Shown here: piece after piece, positions 42,502-52,522 of the stretch
Position numbering within the stretch: position 1 is the first letter of the stretch
Layout: every line of letters starts with the position of its first letter
Source: Ephydatia muelleri
Lineage: Eukaryota; Porifera; Demospongiae; Spongillida; Spongillidae
Assembly (NCBI GenBank): GCA_013339895.1
Contig: JABACO010000002.1
Location: forward strand, 13,964,426-14,028,425
DNA: 64,000 nucleotides
Reading direction: 5' to 3'
Program-made: the position numbers and the translations under genes
Notes under the pieces: model-generated
The model's database searches: none
What the model was told of the DNA's origin: nothing
Seen by the model: the letters and a program-made list of their open reading frames with translations, nothing else

Positions 42502-42664
42502 TGTAGCACAGGGTGCACCGACCTTATGAGATCACCTATTGTGTTAACCACAGTCAGCAGGCATTTCCCTGGGAACTTTATAATACGCGTGACTACTACT
42601 GTACATCTGCAGTGTCTGTGCATGTATTTCGATTCTATTCAGTTGTGACTTGAGACTTGTCACA
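42502..42664 (+). repeat. Probable short 3' LTR (about 163 bp)
   Basis: Starts TGTAGCAC after a purine stretch (GATGGGGACAAA), holds TTTATAATACGC as a possible TATA region and ends TTGTCACA, after which RT-B sequence resumes. There is no partner LTR to confirm it. Confidence 0.5.
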
Positions 42665-43300
42665 TGTGCATTTTCTATTGAGACGATGACACGATTGGAC
42701 GGAGTTCTGTCTGAATATTGAGGTGATAAAAAAGGAAGCTTTTAACTAGGGACTCATTCTACATGCAATCCACTTTGTCAATGGTGTCATGGTGGGCTTG
42801 GAATTCAGAGTGCTGTGCAGTTGGCACCTTCTGCCATCTTGGCTTCAGCTGCTGCCCTTCCAAACTGGGCTGACTAATTCACCTGGCTAATATGCAACCA
42901 CCCCAGTTTAGTTATGTGAATGAAGCTTTTGTCACTTGGTCCCAAGGGTGTCTTGAACAACCCCCCACTGATGCTGCTGCCCATCATCAGAAGACATGGG
43001 ATTCTTTCAAGGTATATCTTCTATTGTCTTCTGTTGTCTATTTGCGACATCTGGTATGAAGTCTGGGGGTTGGTTAATGCCTACCACTTGGCTTGCATAT
43101 GGATGATGCAACTATTAGAATTTCTATGGGACTTCGACTGGGACTTCGACTGGGACTATCTGTGTGCAGAAGACATACCTTCCAACATTGCCGGCCACAG
43201 GTTTCTCAGTCTGCCACACATGGCTTAAACAGCAAAGAGTGTAGGGCACCACTCTAACTATGGCCATTCAATTGTCAACAACTTTAAACACAGCGCCTTA
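42665..43300 (+). pseudogene. RT-B relic, copy left of the head-to-head pair
   Basis: Matches 13000-13640 (GCATTTTCTATTGAGACGAT, CTAATATGCAACCACCCCAG, TTTCTCAGTCTGCCACACAT), with internal duplication GGGACTTCGACT near 43130. Non-coding now. Confidence 0.65.
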
Positions 43301-43564
43301 GTTACAGCAAATATTTTATCACTGCACATGAATGTTATTGATTGTAATTGGCTTATATCATTAGAAATTAAATTTCTTCACCCGATGATTGCAGTGCATA
43401 ACGTGATGAGCTTAATAGCCATTACTGTAATAGTATGAAGTTACAACAAAAATAATTGCCCCATTCATTTGTGGACACCTTGCATATCTGCTTGTTCATA
43501 TTCGAATCAAAACATCATCAAATGGCGATAGAAGAATTCTGTGCAAAGCATACATTACAACACG

Positions 43565-44012
43565 TTACCAGTTACAACGCTTCAGATGATAATTCAAACT
43601 TTGTTTGTACAGGAAAGATTTATTACATCCAAAGATTTTGCATCTCAATCTCTCACCAGTATGAATTCTGCTATGAGCTTTCAATGACCTTGGGCAACTG
43701 AATGATCTTTGACAAAAGCACTTGTATGTTCTCTTCTTTGAATGGGTGTGCATGTGTGCCTTCAAGCATCCTTGTTGTGAAAATGCCTTTCCACATTGTT
43801 CACACTGATGTGGTCTTTTTCCAGTATGAGTGAGCATGTGAGTTATGCCTTTCCACATTGATGTGGTCTCTCGATCTCCAGTGTGAGTGAGCATGTGAGT
43901 TTTCAGAATTGACTGCTTTGAAAATGCCTTTCCACATTGTTCACACTGATGTGGTCTCTCTCCAGTATGAGTGAGCATCTGAGTTTTCAGATTTGACTGC
44001 TGTGAAAATGCC
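43565..44012 (-). pseudogene. C2H2 zinc-finger gene, copy E1 (5'-truncated, broken)
   Basis: Keeps the C-terminal atypical fingers and standard fingers with contacts QSNT, KSIT and QGCA. One finger near 43850 has lost its zinc ligands by an internal deletion. The frame then hits the inverted junction at about 44012. The start is absent. Confidence 0.82.
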
Positions 44013-44025
44013 CATATGAGTGTGA

Positions 44026-44553
44026 ACAATCAGTCAAATCTGAAAACTCACATGCTCCCTCATACTGGAGAGAGACCACATCAGTGTGAGCAATGTGGAA
44101 AGGCATTTTCACAGCAGTCAAGTCTGAAAATTCACATGCTCACTCATACTGGAGAGAAACCACATCAGTGTGAGCAATGTGGAAAAGCATTTTCACAGCA
44201 GTCAAATCTGAAAACTCACATGCTCACTCATACTGGAGAGAGACCACATCAGTGTGAGCAATGTGGAAAAGCATTTTCACAGCAGTCAAGTCTGAAAATT
44301 CACATGCTCGGAGTAAGGCCACATCAGTGTGAACAATGCAGAAAGGCCTTTTCACGACAAAACAGCTTGAAGGCTCAGCTGCACACTCATTCAATAGAGA
44401 GTACATACAAGTGCTTTTGTCGGCCTAAGGTCATTGAAAGCCCACAGTAGGATTCATACTGGCAAGAGGTTGAAATGCAGCAACTTTGGATGTAATGACT
44501 CCTACCTGTACAAGCAAAGTTTGAATTATCATCTGAAACATTTTAACTGGTAA
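44026..44553 (+). pseudogene. C2H2 zinc-finger gene, copy E2 (5'-truncated)
   Basis: Mirror partner of E1. Fingers carry contacts QSNT, QSST, QSNT and QSST, then R..S (ARKAFSRQNSLKAQ type) with H to Q at one ligand (KAQLHTH). A shift after CRPKVIESP near 44430 separates the last finger (LKCSNFGC...YHLKHFNW). The final Cys ligand is Phe. Not functional. Confidence 0.82.
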
Positions 44554-44869
44554 CGTGTTGTAATTAATGTATGCATAGTTTTTTTTCAATCGCCATTTGA
44601 TGTTAATGCGAATATGAACAGGCAGATATACAAGGTGTCCACAAGTGAGCAGGACAAGTGTTTTGTGTTATAACTCCATAATAATACAGTAATGGCTATT
44701 AAACTCATCATGTTATGCACTGCAATCGTCAGGTGAAGAAATTTATGATATTAGCCAACTACAATCAATAACATTAATGTTTTATTATTTTATGTACAAC
44801 ACTAAATGCATATCTTGTGCTCAGACAAAAAACTCGAGACGTGATACAATATGAGCTGTAACTAAGGCG

Positions 44870-45640
44870 CTGTGTATAAAGTTGTTGGCAATTACACTCT
44901 ATTTGCAGTTTAAGCCGTGTGTGGCAAACTGAGAAACCTCTGCCCCACACTGTTGGCAGGTATGACTTCTCCACACAGGTAGTCCCAGTCAAAGTCCCAT
45001 AGAAATTACAACAGTTGCATCAATCATTCATAGGCCAATTGGTAGGACATTAACCAACCCCAGACTTCATACCAGATGCCGCAAATAGACAGCCTCTGTG
45101 CCATTTATCAGGAGCACTTTTGAAATGAGAGTCTGTGATGGAAGATACCCTGAGAGAATCCCATGTCTTCTGATGATGGGCAGCAGCATCAGTGGAGGGT
45201 TGTTCATGACACCTTTGGGACCAAGCGACAAAAGCTTCATTCATATAACTTAACTGGGGCTGTTGCATATTAGCTAGCTGATTTAGTCAGGCAAGTTTGG
45301 AGGGGCAGCTGCTGAGGCCAAGATGGCAGAAGGTGCCAATTACAAAGCACTCAGAATTCCAAGCCCACCATGACACATAGGCAAAGTGGATTGCATCTAG
45401 AATGAGACTGTAGTTAAAACCTATGACTTCAAACTGGTGTCTGGAAGTTGGACTCTACATCCATAATTCCAGCTTCCTTTTTTATCACCTCAATATTCTG
45501 ACACCGTCCCAGTGTGCCATCGTCTCAATAGAAAATGTACAGTTCAGACTTCATCAGTGAACTCACATAGTGTATTGTGAGGCAGAAAACGATTGGCCCA
45601 AGAGGATCCCCTTGTTAGACCACCTCTGATGACAGGATCA
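44870..45640 (-). pseudogene. RT-B relic, copy right of the head-to-head pair
   Basis: Inverse of 42665-43300 and 12880-13640 with the same word order, including GACTCTACATCCATAATTCC and GGCCCAAGAGGATCCCCTTG (motif-B region). Confidence 0.65.
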
Positions 45641-46330
45641 CCATGTCATATTGTGAATTAAAATAATCATAATGCTTGTCCAGCATGTGCAAGCAAGCAA
45701 CATTGCGACTATTATATTGTTCAGTAGGCAATAATGTCCAAAACAATAATGTAAACAATTATGTCATCTATTACATTTATTGTTATTATTGTTATTGATA
45801 TTTGTATTTTGAACATGCAGTTATAGTGTCAATTTCAAAAATGAATAGAACTGCCGGTTATTAGCAAACTCAATAAGCCATTAAACAAAACATAAATAAT
45901 TAAATTGCAATAACCTGGTATTATAAATTATGTTGCCACCTATGATACAAGTGATGAGAGCCATCTGTAAGCAATAAACCACTTACTATATCTAATTGAG
46001 TCCAGAGCTGTTCATTTGTGGCCACTGTGAATAGATTTATTTTCAAGCCCAAAGATGAGAAATTACATTCTTTTACCTTGCCCGCAATTTGCATAGTATG
46101 GCATTTTACAGTCTGATATCGAGATATGGAAAAACTACTGCATACATGTAGTACAGGGCACTTTGGAAATGTTGGGGGGTGGAGGGGAAATGAAACATTC
46201 CAACAAAACTAATGTATTAATTTTGGCAACTCATTGTAAATACATTATCAGAAAAATGTCACATGCTACATTGTAATAGGCTGCGTGCACATATTCATAA
46301 ATGCATTCAGTGCAGCCCTTAGGTAACATA
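45640..46330 (-). repeat. 5' flank of the RT-B/zinc-finger module (minus)
   Basis: Inverse of 12100-12880 and 20050-20600 (TCGAGATATGGAAAAAC, ACATTATCAGAAAAATGT). Confidence 0.7.
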
Positions 46331-46442
46331 CATGTATTCGTCGTTATTCCATCTTATCAATAAACAAAATGTAAGGATAACTTGAGTGCATCTCTTTTCC
46401 TTCGCTCTCTCTTCCCCTCCTCCTCCTCCTCTCTCCCACTCC

Positions 46443-46520
46443 GTCCTCCCCAGAATAGTCAAGGAAGAGAGGAAACAGTTGCTGCTGGAAATAATATCTC
46501 TGATGGTCTGCGATATGAGG
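46443..46520 (+). pseudogene. Isolated coiled-coil exon fragment
   Basis: After a polypyrimidine tract and CCCCAG, the block reads IVKEERKQLLLEIISLMV and ends at CGATATGAG|GTGTGTG. A similar piece in inverse orientation at 60740-60775 (CTCATATCGCAGACGATCAG) is also next to CA repeats. This may be another exon of the gene relic at 10.6 and 36.3 kb. Confidence 0.35.
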
Positions 46521-46669
46521 TGTGTGTGTGTGTTTATGTGCATGTGTGCTATTATGTACGCGACACATATGCTCCTAATGTGTACAAATGTAAGAACACC
46601 AGCCCGACCTTCGAGTTTCGCGTTCTTCTACCTAATGTAAAGGTCGGGATAGGTCAAATTTAATTTCTA

Positions 46670-47890
46670 ATGATATAAGCCAACTACAATCAATAACAAT
46701 CATGTTTTATTATTTATTTAATCTACAACACTAAAAGCATATACTGTGCTCAGACAAAAACTCATCTGCACTGTAAACTTTATTGTCCCCAAACCGGAGC
46801 GCAACTGACAGTCTCTGAAGCAGATTCCAGAAGGAGTTTGTTTACCCAACATGTGCCTTAGACAATAGCCCTTGCAGATCTTTAACAAATTCTGTTGTCT
46901 TGGTCAGAAAATCCCTGCTGTCTTTTAGCCATGGCTGAGTGTAAAAAACAAGGTGGTTATACTTTCTCTGCATATTGACTTCTGCCTATTCAGCTACAGC
47001 TCCAGATATCTGTATCGCAATTGAAGAGTATCTGGGCAGGTAGTATCTCACACCAGCAGTTGGTCACACTTCCATGGGGACTTATAAGATCTATCGGGTC
47101 ACATTCTATCTGAGTGATACTCATTATGAGGATAAGGTTGTTGACAATTGAATGGCCATAGTGGTGCCCTACACTGTTTTAGTAATTTAAGCCGTCTGTG
47201 GCAAACTGAGAAACCTCTGGCATGCAGTGTTGGAAGGTACGACTAACACACAGGTAGTCCCAGTTAATATCCCATAGAAATTCTAACAGTTGCATCATCC
47301 ATAGGTAAGCCAATTGGTAAGGGATTAACCAACCCCAGACTTCATACCATATAGACAACCTAGCTCTATACAATTTATCAGGTGCACTTTTTAAATGAGT
47401 GGAAGATACCCAGAGAGAATTCCATGTCTTCTGATGATGGGCAGCAGCATCAGTGGAGGGTTTTTCATGGCACCCTTAGGACCAAGCACAAAGAGCTTTA
47501 TGCACATAACTAAACTGGGGTGGTTGCATAGTAGCTAGCTGAATTAATCTACAAGTGTGGAGGGGGGCCAAGATGGCAGAAGGTGCCAACTGCACAGCAC
47601 TCTGAATTCCAAGCCCACCATGACACATAGGCAAAGTGGATTGCATCCAAGCAGGGTGAACGAGTCCCAAGTTAAAACCTATGACTTCAAACTGATCTCT
47701 GGATGTTGGGCTATAGATCAATAATACCACCTTCCTTCTCATCACCTCAATATTATGAAGACCATCTGACAGAACCCCCTCCCAGAGTGCCATCGTCTCA
47801 ATAGAAAATGCACAGTTCAGACTTCATCAGGGAACACACATGGTGTATTGTGAGGCAGAAGAGGATTGGCCCAAGAGGATCGATCACCTT
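46670..47890 (-). pseudogene. RT-B relic, longest minus-strand copy
   Basis: On the minus strand, motif-B area near 47860, then GVLSDGLHNIEVM, GFNLGLVHPAWMQSTLPM, CHGGLGIQSAVQLAPSAIL and QPPQFSYVHKALCAWS in one frame (47793-47476), then the endonuclease-like 3' end at 47060-46750. The frame near 47700 is cleaner than in other copies. Confidence 0.7.
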
Positions 47891-48585
47891 GTTGGACCAC
47901 CTATGATGACAGGATGATTATGTCATTCATATTGTTAATTAAAATCATACATAATGCTTGTCCAGCATGTGCAAGCAAGCACCATTACGACTATTATTGT
48001 TCAGTATGCAATAATGTCCAAAACAATGATGTAAACAATTATGTCATCTGCGATATGCTCAGCAATTAGCAGACATTGAAGCAGCAGGTTGGAGGTGAGA
48101 CTACACTTTGTTTTTCACAAGATAATAATCAGTTTTTTCTATGTGGTGATTATGAATTTCTTTGTGAAATAGAATGGTAAGTAAATGTTTTATTCAATGT
48201 ATTGGTATGTTGCATGCTTTTTAATAACCAGGCTGCCATTTTTGCATGTGTTGTTTTATGGCACATTATGAAATTGAAATCTTGTCACCAAATCTTGAAC
48301 ATATGGTACAACTACGAACAATTGCATCACAATACTATGATCACAGCAGATTTATGATAGGTATTCGGCAGGAAATTTGGCAAAACCTATTAGCGATTTT
48401 CAGGAAAAGGCCGGTAAATTTTCAGAACTACAAAAACCTAAAAAATCTATTCGTGTTTTAAAAGTATTCAGAAAAATCGATTTTCATTATGCAGGGGAGG
48501 TTACACAACCTAGCTAGTATGTTGTGATGCAGTAAGTGAGTACTAATATTGATGCTACATGTACTACACCAGCACGCAGACTGAC

Positions 48586-48664
48586 ATGGCTAAATGCAGC
48601 AAAACAGTGCGATCTAAACTGTGATCTAAACAGTGTTCAAAATGTGGAAAGGCATTATCACAAC
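48586..48664 (+). pseudogene. Zinc-finger copy G: cap fused to another copy's 3' flank
   Basis: Reads MAKCSKTVRSK with a duplicated CTGTGATCTAAAC, then SKQCSKCGKALSQ, then joins directly the 3' flank TGTTCATATTCGCATCAAAA that belongs to copy F on the other strand. All fingers are lost. Confidence 0.75.
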
Positions 48665-48734
48665 ATGTTCATATTCGCATCAAAACATCATCAAATGGCG
48701 ATTGAAAAAGTCAATGCATTTACATTACAACATG

Positions 48735-49421
48735 TTACCAGTTACAACGTTTCAGATGATCATTCAAACTTTGTTTGTACAGGAAAGATTTATTACATCC
48801 AAACTTGTTGCATCTCAGTCTCTCACCAGTATGAATTCTGCTATGAGCTTTCAATGACCTAGGGCAACTGAACGATCTTTGACAAAAGCACTTGTATGTT
48901 CTCTCCTTTGAATGGGTGTGCATGTGTGCCTTCAAGCATTGTTGCTGTGAAAATGCCTTTCCACATTGTTCACATTGATGTGGTCTCTCTCCAGTGTGAG
49001 CGAGCATGTGAGTTTTCAGATGTGACTGCCGTGAAAATGCCTTTCCACATTGTTCACACTGATGTGGTGTCTCTCCAGTATGAGTGAGCATGTGAGTCTT
49101 CAGATGTGACTGCAGTGAAAATGCCTTTCCACATTGTTCACACTGATGTGGTCTCTCTCCAGTATGAGTGAGCATGTGAGTCTTCAGATTTGACTGCTGT
49201 GAAAATGCCTTTCCACATTGTTCACACTGATGTGGTCTCTCTCCAGTATGAGTGAGCATGTGAGTCTTCAGATGTGACTGCTGTGAAAATGCCTTTCCAC
49301 ATTGTTCACACTGATGTGGTCTCTCTCCAGTATGAGTCAGCATGTGAGTCTTCAGCCGTGAAAATGCCTTTCCGCATGTTGAACACTGTTTAGATCGCAC
49401 TGTTTTGCTGCATTCAGCCAT
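48735..49421 (-). CDS. C2H2 zinc-finger protein, copy F (intact, about eight fingers)
   Basis: An open exon of 228 codons beginning MAECSKTVRSKQCSTCGKAF. The first finger has a short deletion between F and the helix (AFSRLKTH). Then five standard fingers with contacts QSHT, QSNT, LSHT, RSHT and QQCA, and the two atypical ends finishing DHLKRCNW. Linkers are TGERPHQ. It shares cap and C-terminus with copy D but a different finger order. Its 5' region is split by the THAP/YqaJ transposon about 150 bp upstream, so transcription may be disturbed. Confidence 0.85.
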   Translation of the reverse strand: MAECSKTVRSKQCSTCGKAFSRLKTHMLTHTGERPHQCEQCGKAFSQQSHLKTHMLTHTGERPHQCEQCGKAFSQQSNLKTHMLTHTGERPHQCEQCGKAFSLQSHLKTHMLTHTGETPHQCEQCGKAFSRQSHLKTHMLAHTGERPHQCEQCGKAFSQQQCLKAHMHTHSKERTYKCFCQRSFSCPRSLKAHSRIHTGERLRCNKFGCNKSFLYKQSLNDHLKRCNW

Positions 49422-49429
49422 TTCAGTCT

Positions 49430-49580
49430 GTGTGCAGGTGTAGTAGCATTAATATTAATATACACATACTGCATCGCAACATTGGACTGTGCAATTGCAT
49501 ACACATGGCGTTTTTGCATTCAGGTCCCAATGAGTCAACGTACTACATGAGGACACTTTCTCACTCGTCATTACTAATTT
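49430..49580 (-). repeat. 5' leader of copy F, broken by transposon insertion
   Basis: The leader matches copies A, B and D down to TTACTAATTT (49580), after which the expected CCTATGTAACGTGTTGAGTC appears only at about 52523. The interval between is foreign. Confidence 0.75.
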
Positions 49581-49708
49581 GGAACAACCCGCACGCCTCT
49601 CGGCACCCTATAGAGGGGTTGCAGTGTCATCCCGGGAAGGTTCACAACACTCGCCGCCATGTTTTTTGGTGTCCTAACTATTTCATCTTTTATTGTTAGT
49701 GTCGAGCA

Positions 49709-49871
49709 CCTAAGCTTTTCTGCGCTATGAGGTGTTTAAGAAATAAAGATGAAAATATCCGTCTATTTCGTATCCCAGCAGATGGATTTCAGAGGAAACG
49801 ATGGATTGCAGCGATCGAATTCGTCAGGACATCACCACATAGCCGTATTTGCAATAAACATTTCGTTACAG
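49709..49871 (+). CDS. THAP domain exon
   Basis: THAP domains are C2CH zinc-binding DNA readers found in P-element and Kolobok-like transposases and in host regulators. The frame reads FCAMRCLRNK, IRLFRIPADGFQRKRWIAAI and SRICNKHFVT, giving C-x3-C...C-x2-H with the conserved Pro (RIP) and Trp (RKRW). It ends at G|GTACTA, a possible donor. The initiating Met may be ATG at 49727 only if the first Cys is lost; more likely the start lies in an earlier exon or at a lost ATG. No continuation downstream was found. Confidence 0.72.
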
Positions 49872-49894
49872 GTACTAGTACGTGGTGACGCAAT

Positions 49895-51422
49895 TCTGCC
49901 ATCAGCTTGTATCCTGGTGATGATTAGCCCTTTTGTTGTCCAATAGATAAAGTCACAGTATGGTTTCTTCCAGATAGCCATCTGCCCTTGTACTTGATAG
50001 TAGTAGTCATGTTTTCTGTCCAGTGTGACTTCACTGCCAACTTTGTGGAGGTAGAAGGATTCATCCTCTATACTGGCTGGTTGACTATTCCGATATTTGA
50101 AAGGGCATTTGATCTCCAGCAGACCTTCACCACAACAGCTGCCAGAAATAGTTGCCTAGTGCACACTTGAAGTCCAGCTGGATTGACCTTGAAAATTGCA
50201 TGCTTAACTGCCATAATGTTAGCATACGCCTCATGTGCTTCTTGCTCGTGTTCAATACCTCATTTAATGGCTGGAACATCCCTATTAGAGCCTGAGTACT
50301 GCACGATTGTTTTAACTAAAGAGCTAGGAAATGTTTTCTCACGACAGGCAACACGTCCGAATACAGATGCAGTAATTCTTCCTACTCTATGTTCAAACCA
50401 TAATGGTGTGCTAGCCTGACCCCTAGTTGACCTCTCTAAATAGCATGCCTCTTCCTCATTTGCAGTGAGTGTGGTTTATGTTGAACAAGTGTGGTATGTT
50501 GAACAAGGTCAGAAAGTGTTCCTTTGCATTGTATAAATATGATAGAGGTTGAGGAAGTCTGGTTTCCATAGCACTGTATGCTGATATACGTGCCTCTGTA
50601 CTGACACTTGGGAGAACAGTAAAAATAGCAGCAGGATTAGCTCTATGCAATGACTTTTAGAATGGATTGCAAGTCCACAACCTTGAAAACCTGTCTAGTT
50701 GTAACTGATCGTTGTAGTTGTAATGGAGCCTTTGGTAGAGTTGTTGGTTTCAATGTAGGTGAAAGAAAATGAATGTACATACCTTTGTTGAAAATGTCTG
50801 ACTTCATGTGCATGGAAGTGACGTGCAGGTTACAGATTCCTTTCCAGGTCTTACACAGGCTTCCACCTTAAAGAGTACTGTGCCAATGTGTGAGCACACA
50901 TATCTCAATCTATTAACATTAAATGACTTTCCTTAAGCAGTATACAAAAACCAAAACATACCCAGCCATACAAGTACAGTGAGCTGTAACAACAGTTCCA
51001 CATTGTTTCTCAACAGCTACCCATGGTTGGTGGAGCTTTTTAGAGAGGTGCTGCGATAGGTTTACAAGTGCAAAGCAGTGTTTATTTTCATGCCCAAGAT
51101 CATGATAAAGTACAGCATGCACCCAACCACTAGATAAATAAGGAGAGGAATTCAGTAAACATTCTGTAACAGAACTGGGGACACTAAAAACTTCCAACCC
51201 CTAAGTAGAGGTGGAAATCATTCGAGTGACAATTAAGCTTTGATAGTAGTTGTAAGCTTCGAGACTCTTAAATGCCTTCAGCCTTTCTCTTGTGTAACCT
51301 CCGGGTGTTTCAATAAAGTAGGTATAAATACTAGGGTAGTCAACTGGAGGCCTCTTAGAAACATCATCTTCCCAATGCTGGTCAGGTATGCCAAACGGAT
51401 CACAGTTATGTTCCAAGTCCAT
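49895..51422 (-). pseudogene. SWIM zinc finger and YqaJ (lambda-exonuclease-like) gene
   Basis: Minus-strand order: MDLEHNCDPFGIPDQHW and GGYTRERLKAFKSLEAYNYY (51422-51230); WVAVEKQCGTVVTAHCTCMAG, a SWIM-type CxC, ending at GTATGT (50950); WFEHRVGRITASVFGRVACR, LVKTIVQYSG, PAIK.GIEHEQEAHEAYANIM, HAIFKVNPAGLQV (50430-50190); CCGEGLLEIKCPFKYR, HDYYYQVQGQMAIWKK, CDFIYWTTKGLIITRI (50160-49900). RITASxFG...GIEHE...LLEIKCP...YYxQVQGQM is the YqaJ nuclease signature. Breaks: a TGA where relatives have Trp (IK.GIEHE), a shift near 50160 that deletes the G(A/S)SPDG Asp loop, and a stop near 51200. It keeps E-x-K (EIK) and Q but not the loop Asp, so it is inactive. Confidence 0.78.
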
Positions 51423-51487
51423 ACAGACATTGTAGCTTTTTGTCGTATCTCTCTTTGTCGCTAGGAAACAGCTCGTTGTAATACGTC

Positions 51488-51540
51488 AGGCCCGTAGGCT
51501 GGGGGGGGGTCGGTGGGTTCGGTCGACCCCCCCCCCCGCT
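51488..51540. repeat. G9/C11 hairpin inside the THAP/YqaJ element
   Basis: GGGGGGGGGTCG and CGACCCCCCCCCCC can pair around a spacer of about 10 bases. Confidence 0.8.
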
Positions 51541-51757
51541 CGTCAGAACTAGTTCCGCTTGCCATCAAAATAATTTATTCATAACTTCTATACATGTATA
51601 GCTATAGCCCGCGAGAACGAGATAACAATACATGCAGGCTTAACAACCGCGGGACATCCATTCTAAAATGGGGCGCCCACGTCCCGCCCACAACAAACAG
51701 CAGCGGCGGAACAGGGGGAGGGTCCGTGAATTAAATTACGGGTTCCGTGCAACTATG

Positions 51758-51885
51758 GGTAAAAGTTCCGCATACGATCAAGAATTGCGGAACTTTTACC
51801 CATGCATACTGTTAGTTGGGCGTAGCCCGACCTTCGCGTATTGGCGGATACGCGAAGGTCGGGCTACGCGCCTACGCCCAACTAG
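51758..51885. repeat. Two consecutive perfect hairpins
   Basis: GGGTAAAAGTTCCGC...GCGGAACTTTTACCC (51758-51802) is followed by AGTTGGGCGTAGC...GCCTACGCCCAACT (51816-51885), whose centre holds CCCGACCTTCGCGTA paired with its inverse. Confidence 0.88.
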
Positions 51886-52079
51886 CATATACTGTTACAT
51901 GTAGTCATTTGAGTTGCATACGACAAATCGCCCGGAATTGTGTATGCCAGCCTTTATAGACTCGCAACTCGCAAGCCAGACCTATATGTACTTCATTATT
52001 GAACGGGAACACAAACTGGGCTATATCCATGTTTCTATGCAATTATGCTATGTTTTGTGGATGAAAATATGCAAAAGTT

Positions 52080-52200
52080 GCAAAGCGGCTGGGGCTCCGC
52101 CCCAGACCCCGATGGGGGAGCTTACAGCGCTCCCCCATACCCCCTAGCTGGGCGAGAGGGGGCTACGCCCCCTCCTGCTCCCACCCCCACTCTTAATCAG
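52080..52200. repeat. GC-rich hairpin cluster
   Basis: GGGGCTCCGCCCC, GGGGGAGCTTACAGCGCTCCCCC and GGGGGCTACGCCCCC follow each other. They are far more GC-rich than the flanks, and this style of short hairpin is unlike the rest of the window. Confidence 0.85.
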
Positions 52201-52522
52201 TTCCACCTTATTGCTTTCCCGAACCCCCCCGTCTCCCGACCAGCCTACGGGCCTGTACGTGCTCGAGTTTTTCATAATGTACTGTGGCGTGCCGCGTCAC
52301 ACTTTTTAATAAATGATGACATAAAAATAGTTAGGACACCAAAAAAACATGGCGGCGAGTGTTGTGAACCTTCCGGGATGACACTGCAACCCCTCTATTA
52401 CAACAGCTTCCTTCAGTGCTACAACGTTGCTATGAATTGTTTCTAGTGTGGATGTGCCGTCCTATTATGCCAAGGTTTGTAACACTGATAACTGCTGTCA
52501 AATGATTCAACAGTCCCATGTA

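Larger units (their letters stand above)
39029..42664 (+). mobile_element. Ty3/gypsy LTR retrotransposon, 5'-truncated
   Basis: Order: protease, reverse transcriptase, RNase H, HHCC zinc finger, integrase, C-terminal tail, polypurine tract, one short LTR. Protease-RT-RH-IN order defines Ty3/gypsy. Gag and the 5' LTR are missing, and the left edge abuts zinc-finger module flank. The right edge returns to RT-B sequence (GCATTTTCTATTGAGACGAT). Confidence 0.85.
49611..52397. mobile_element. TIR transposon with THAP and SWIM/YqaJ genes (2.79 kb)
   Basis: The left terminus 49611-49679 and right terminus 52329-52397 are inverted 69-bp repeats that differ by two single-base indels (GGG/GG and T6/T7). 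The outer end is TAGAGGGGTTGCAGTG. A TA duplication is possible if the repeat is trimmed by two bases; no 8-bp duplication is seen. The interior holds a plus-strand THAP domain beside the left end and a minus-strand gene with SWIM and YqaJ parts. The right third is non-coding and rich in GC hairpins. No transposase catalytic core was recognised, so it is defective or non-autonomous. Confidence 0.85.
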
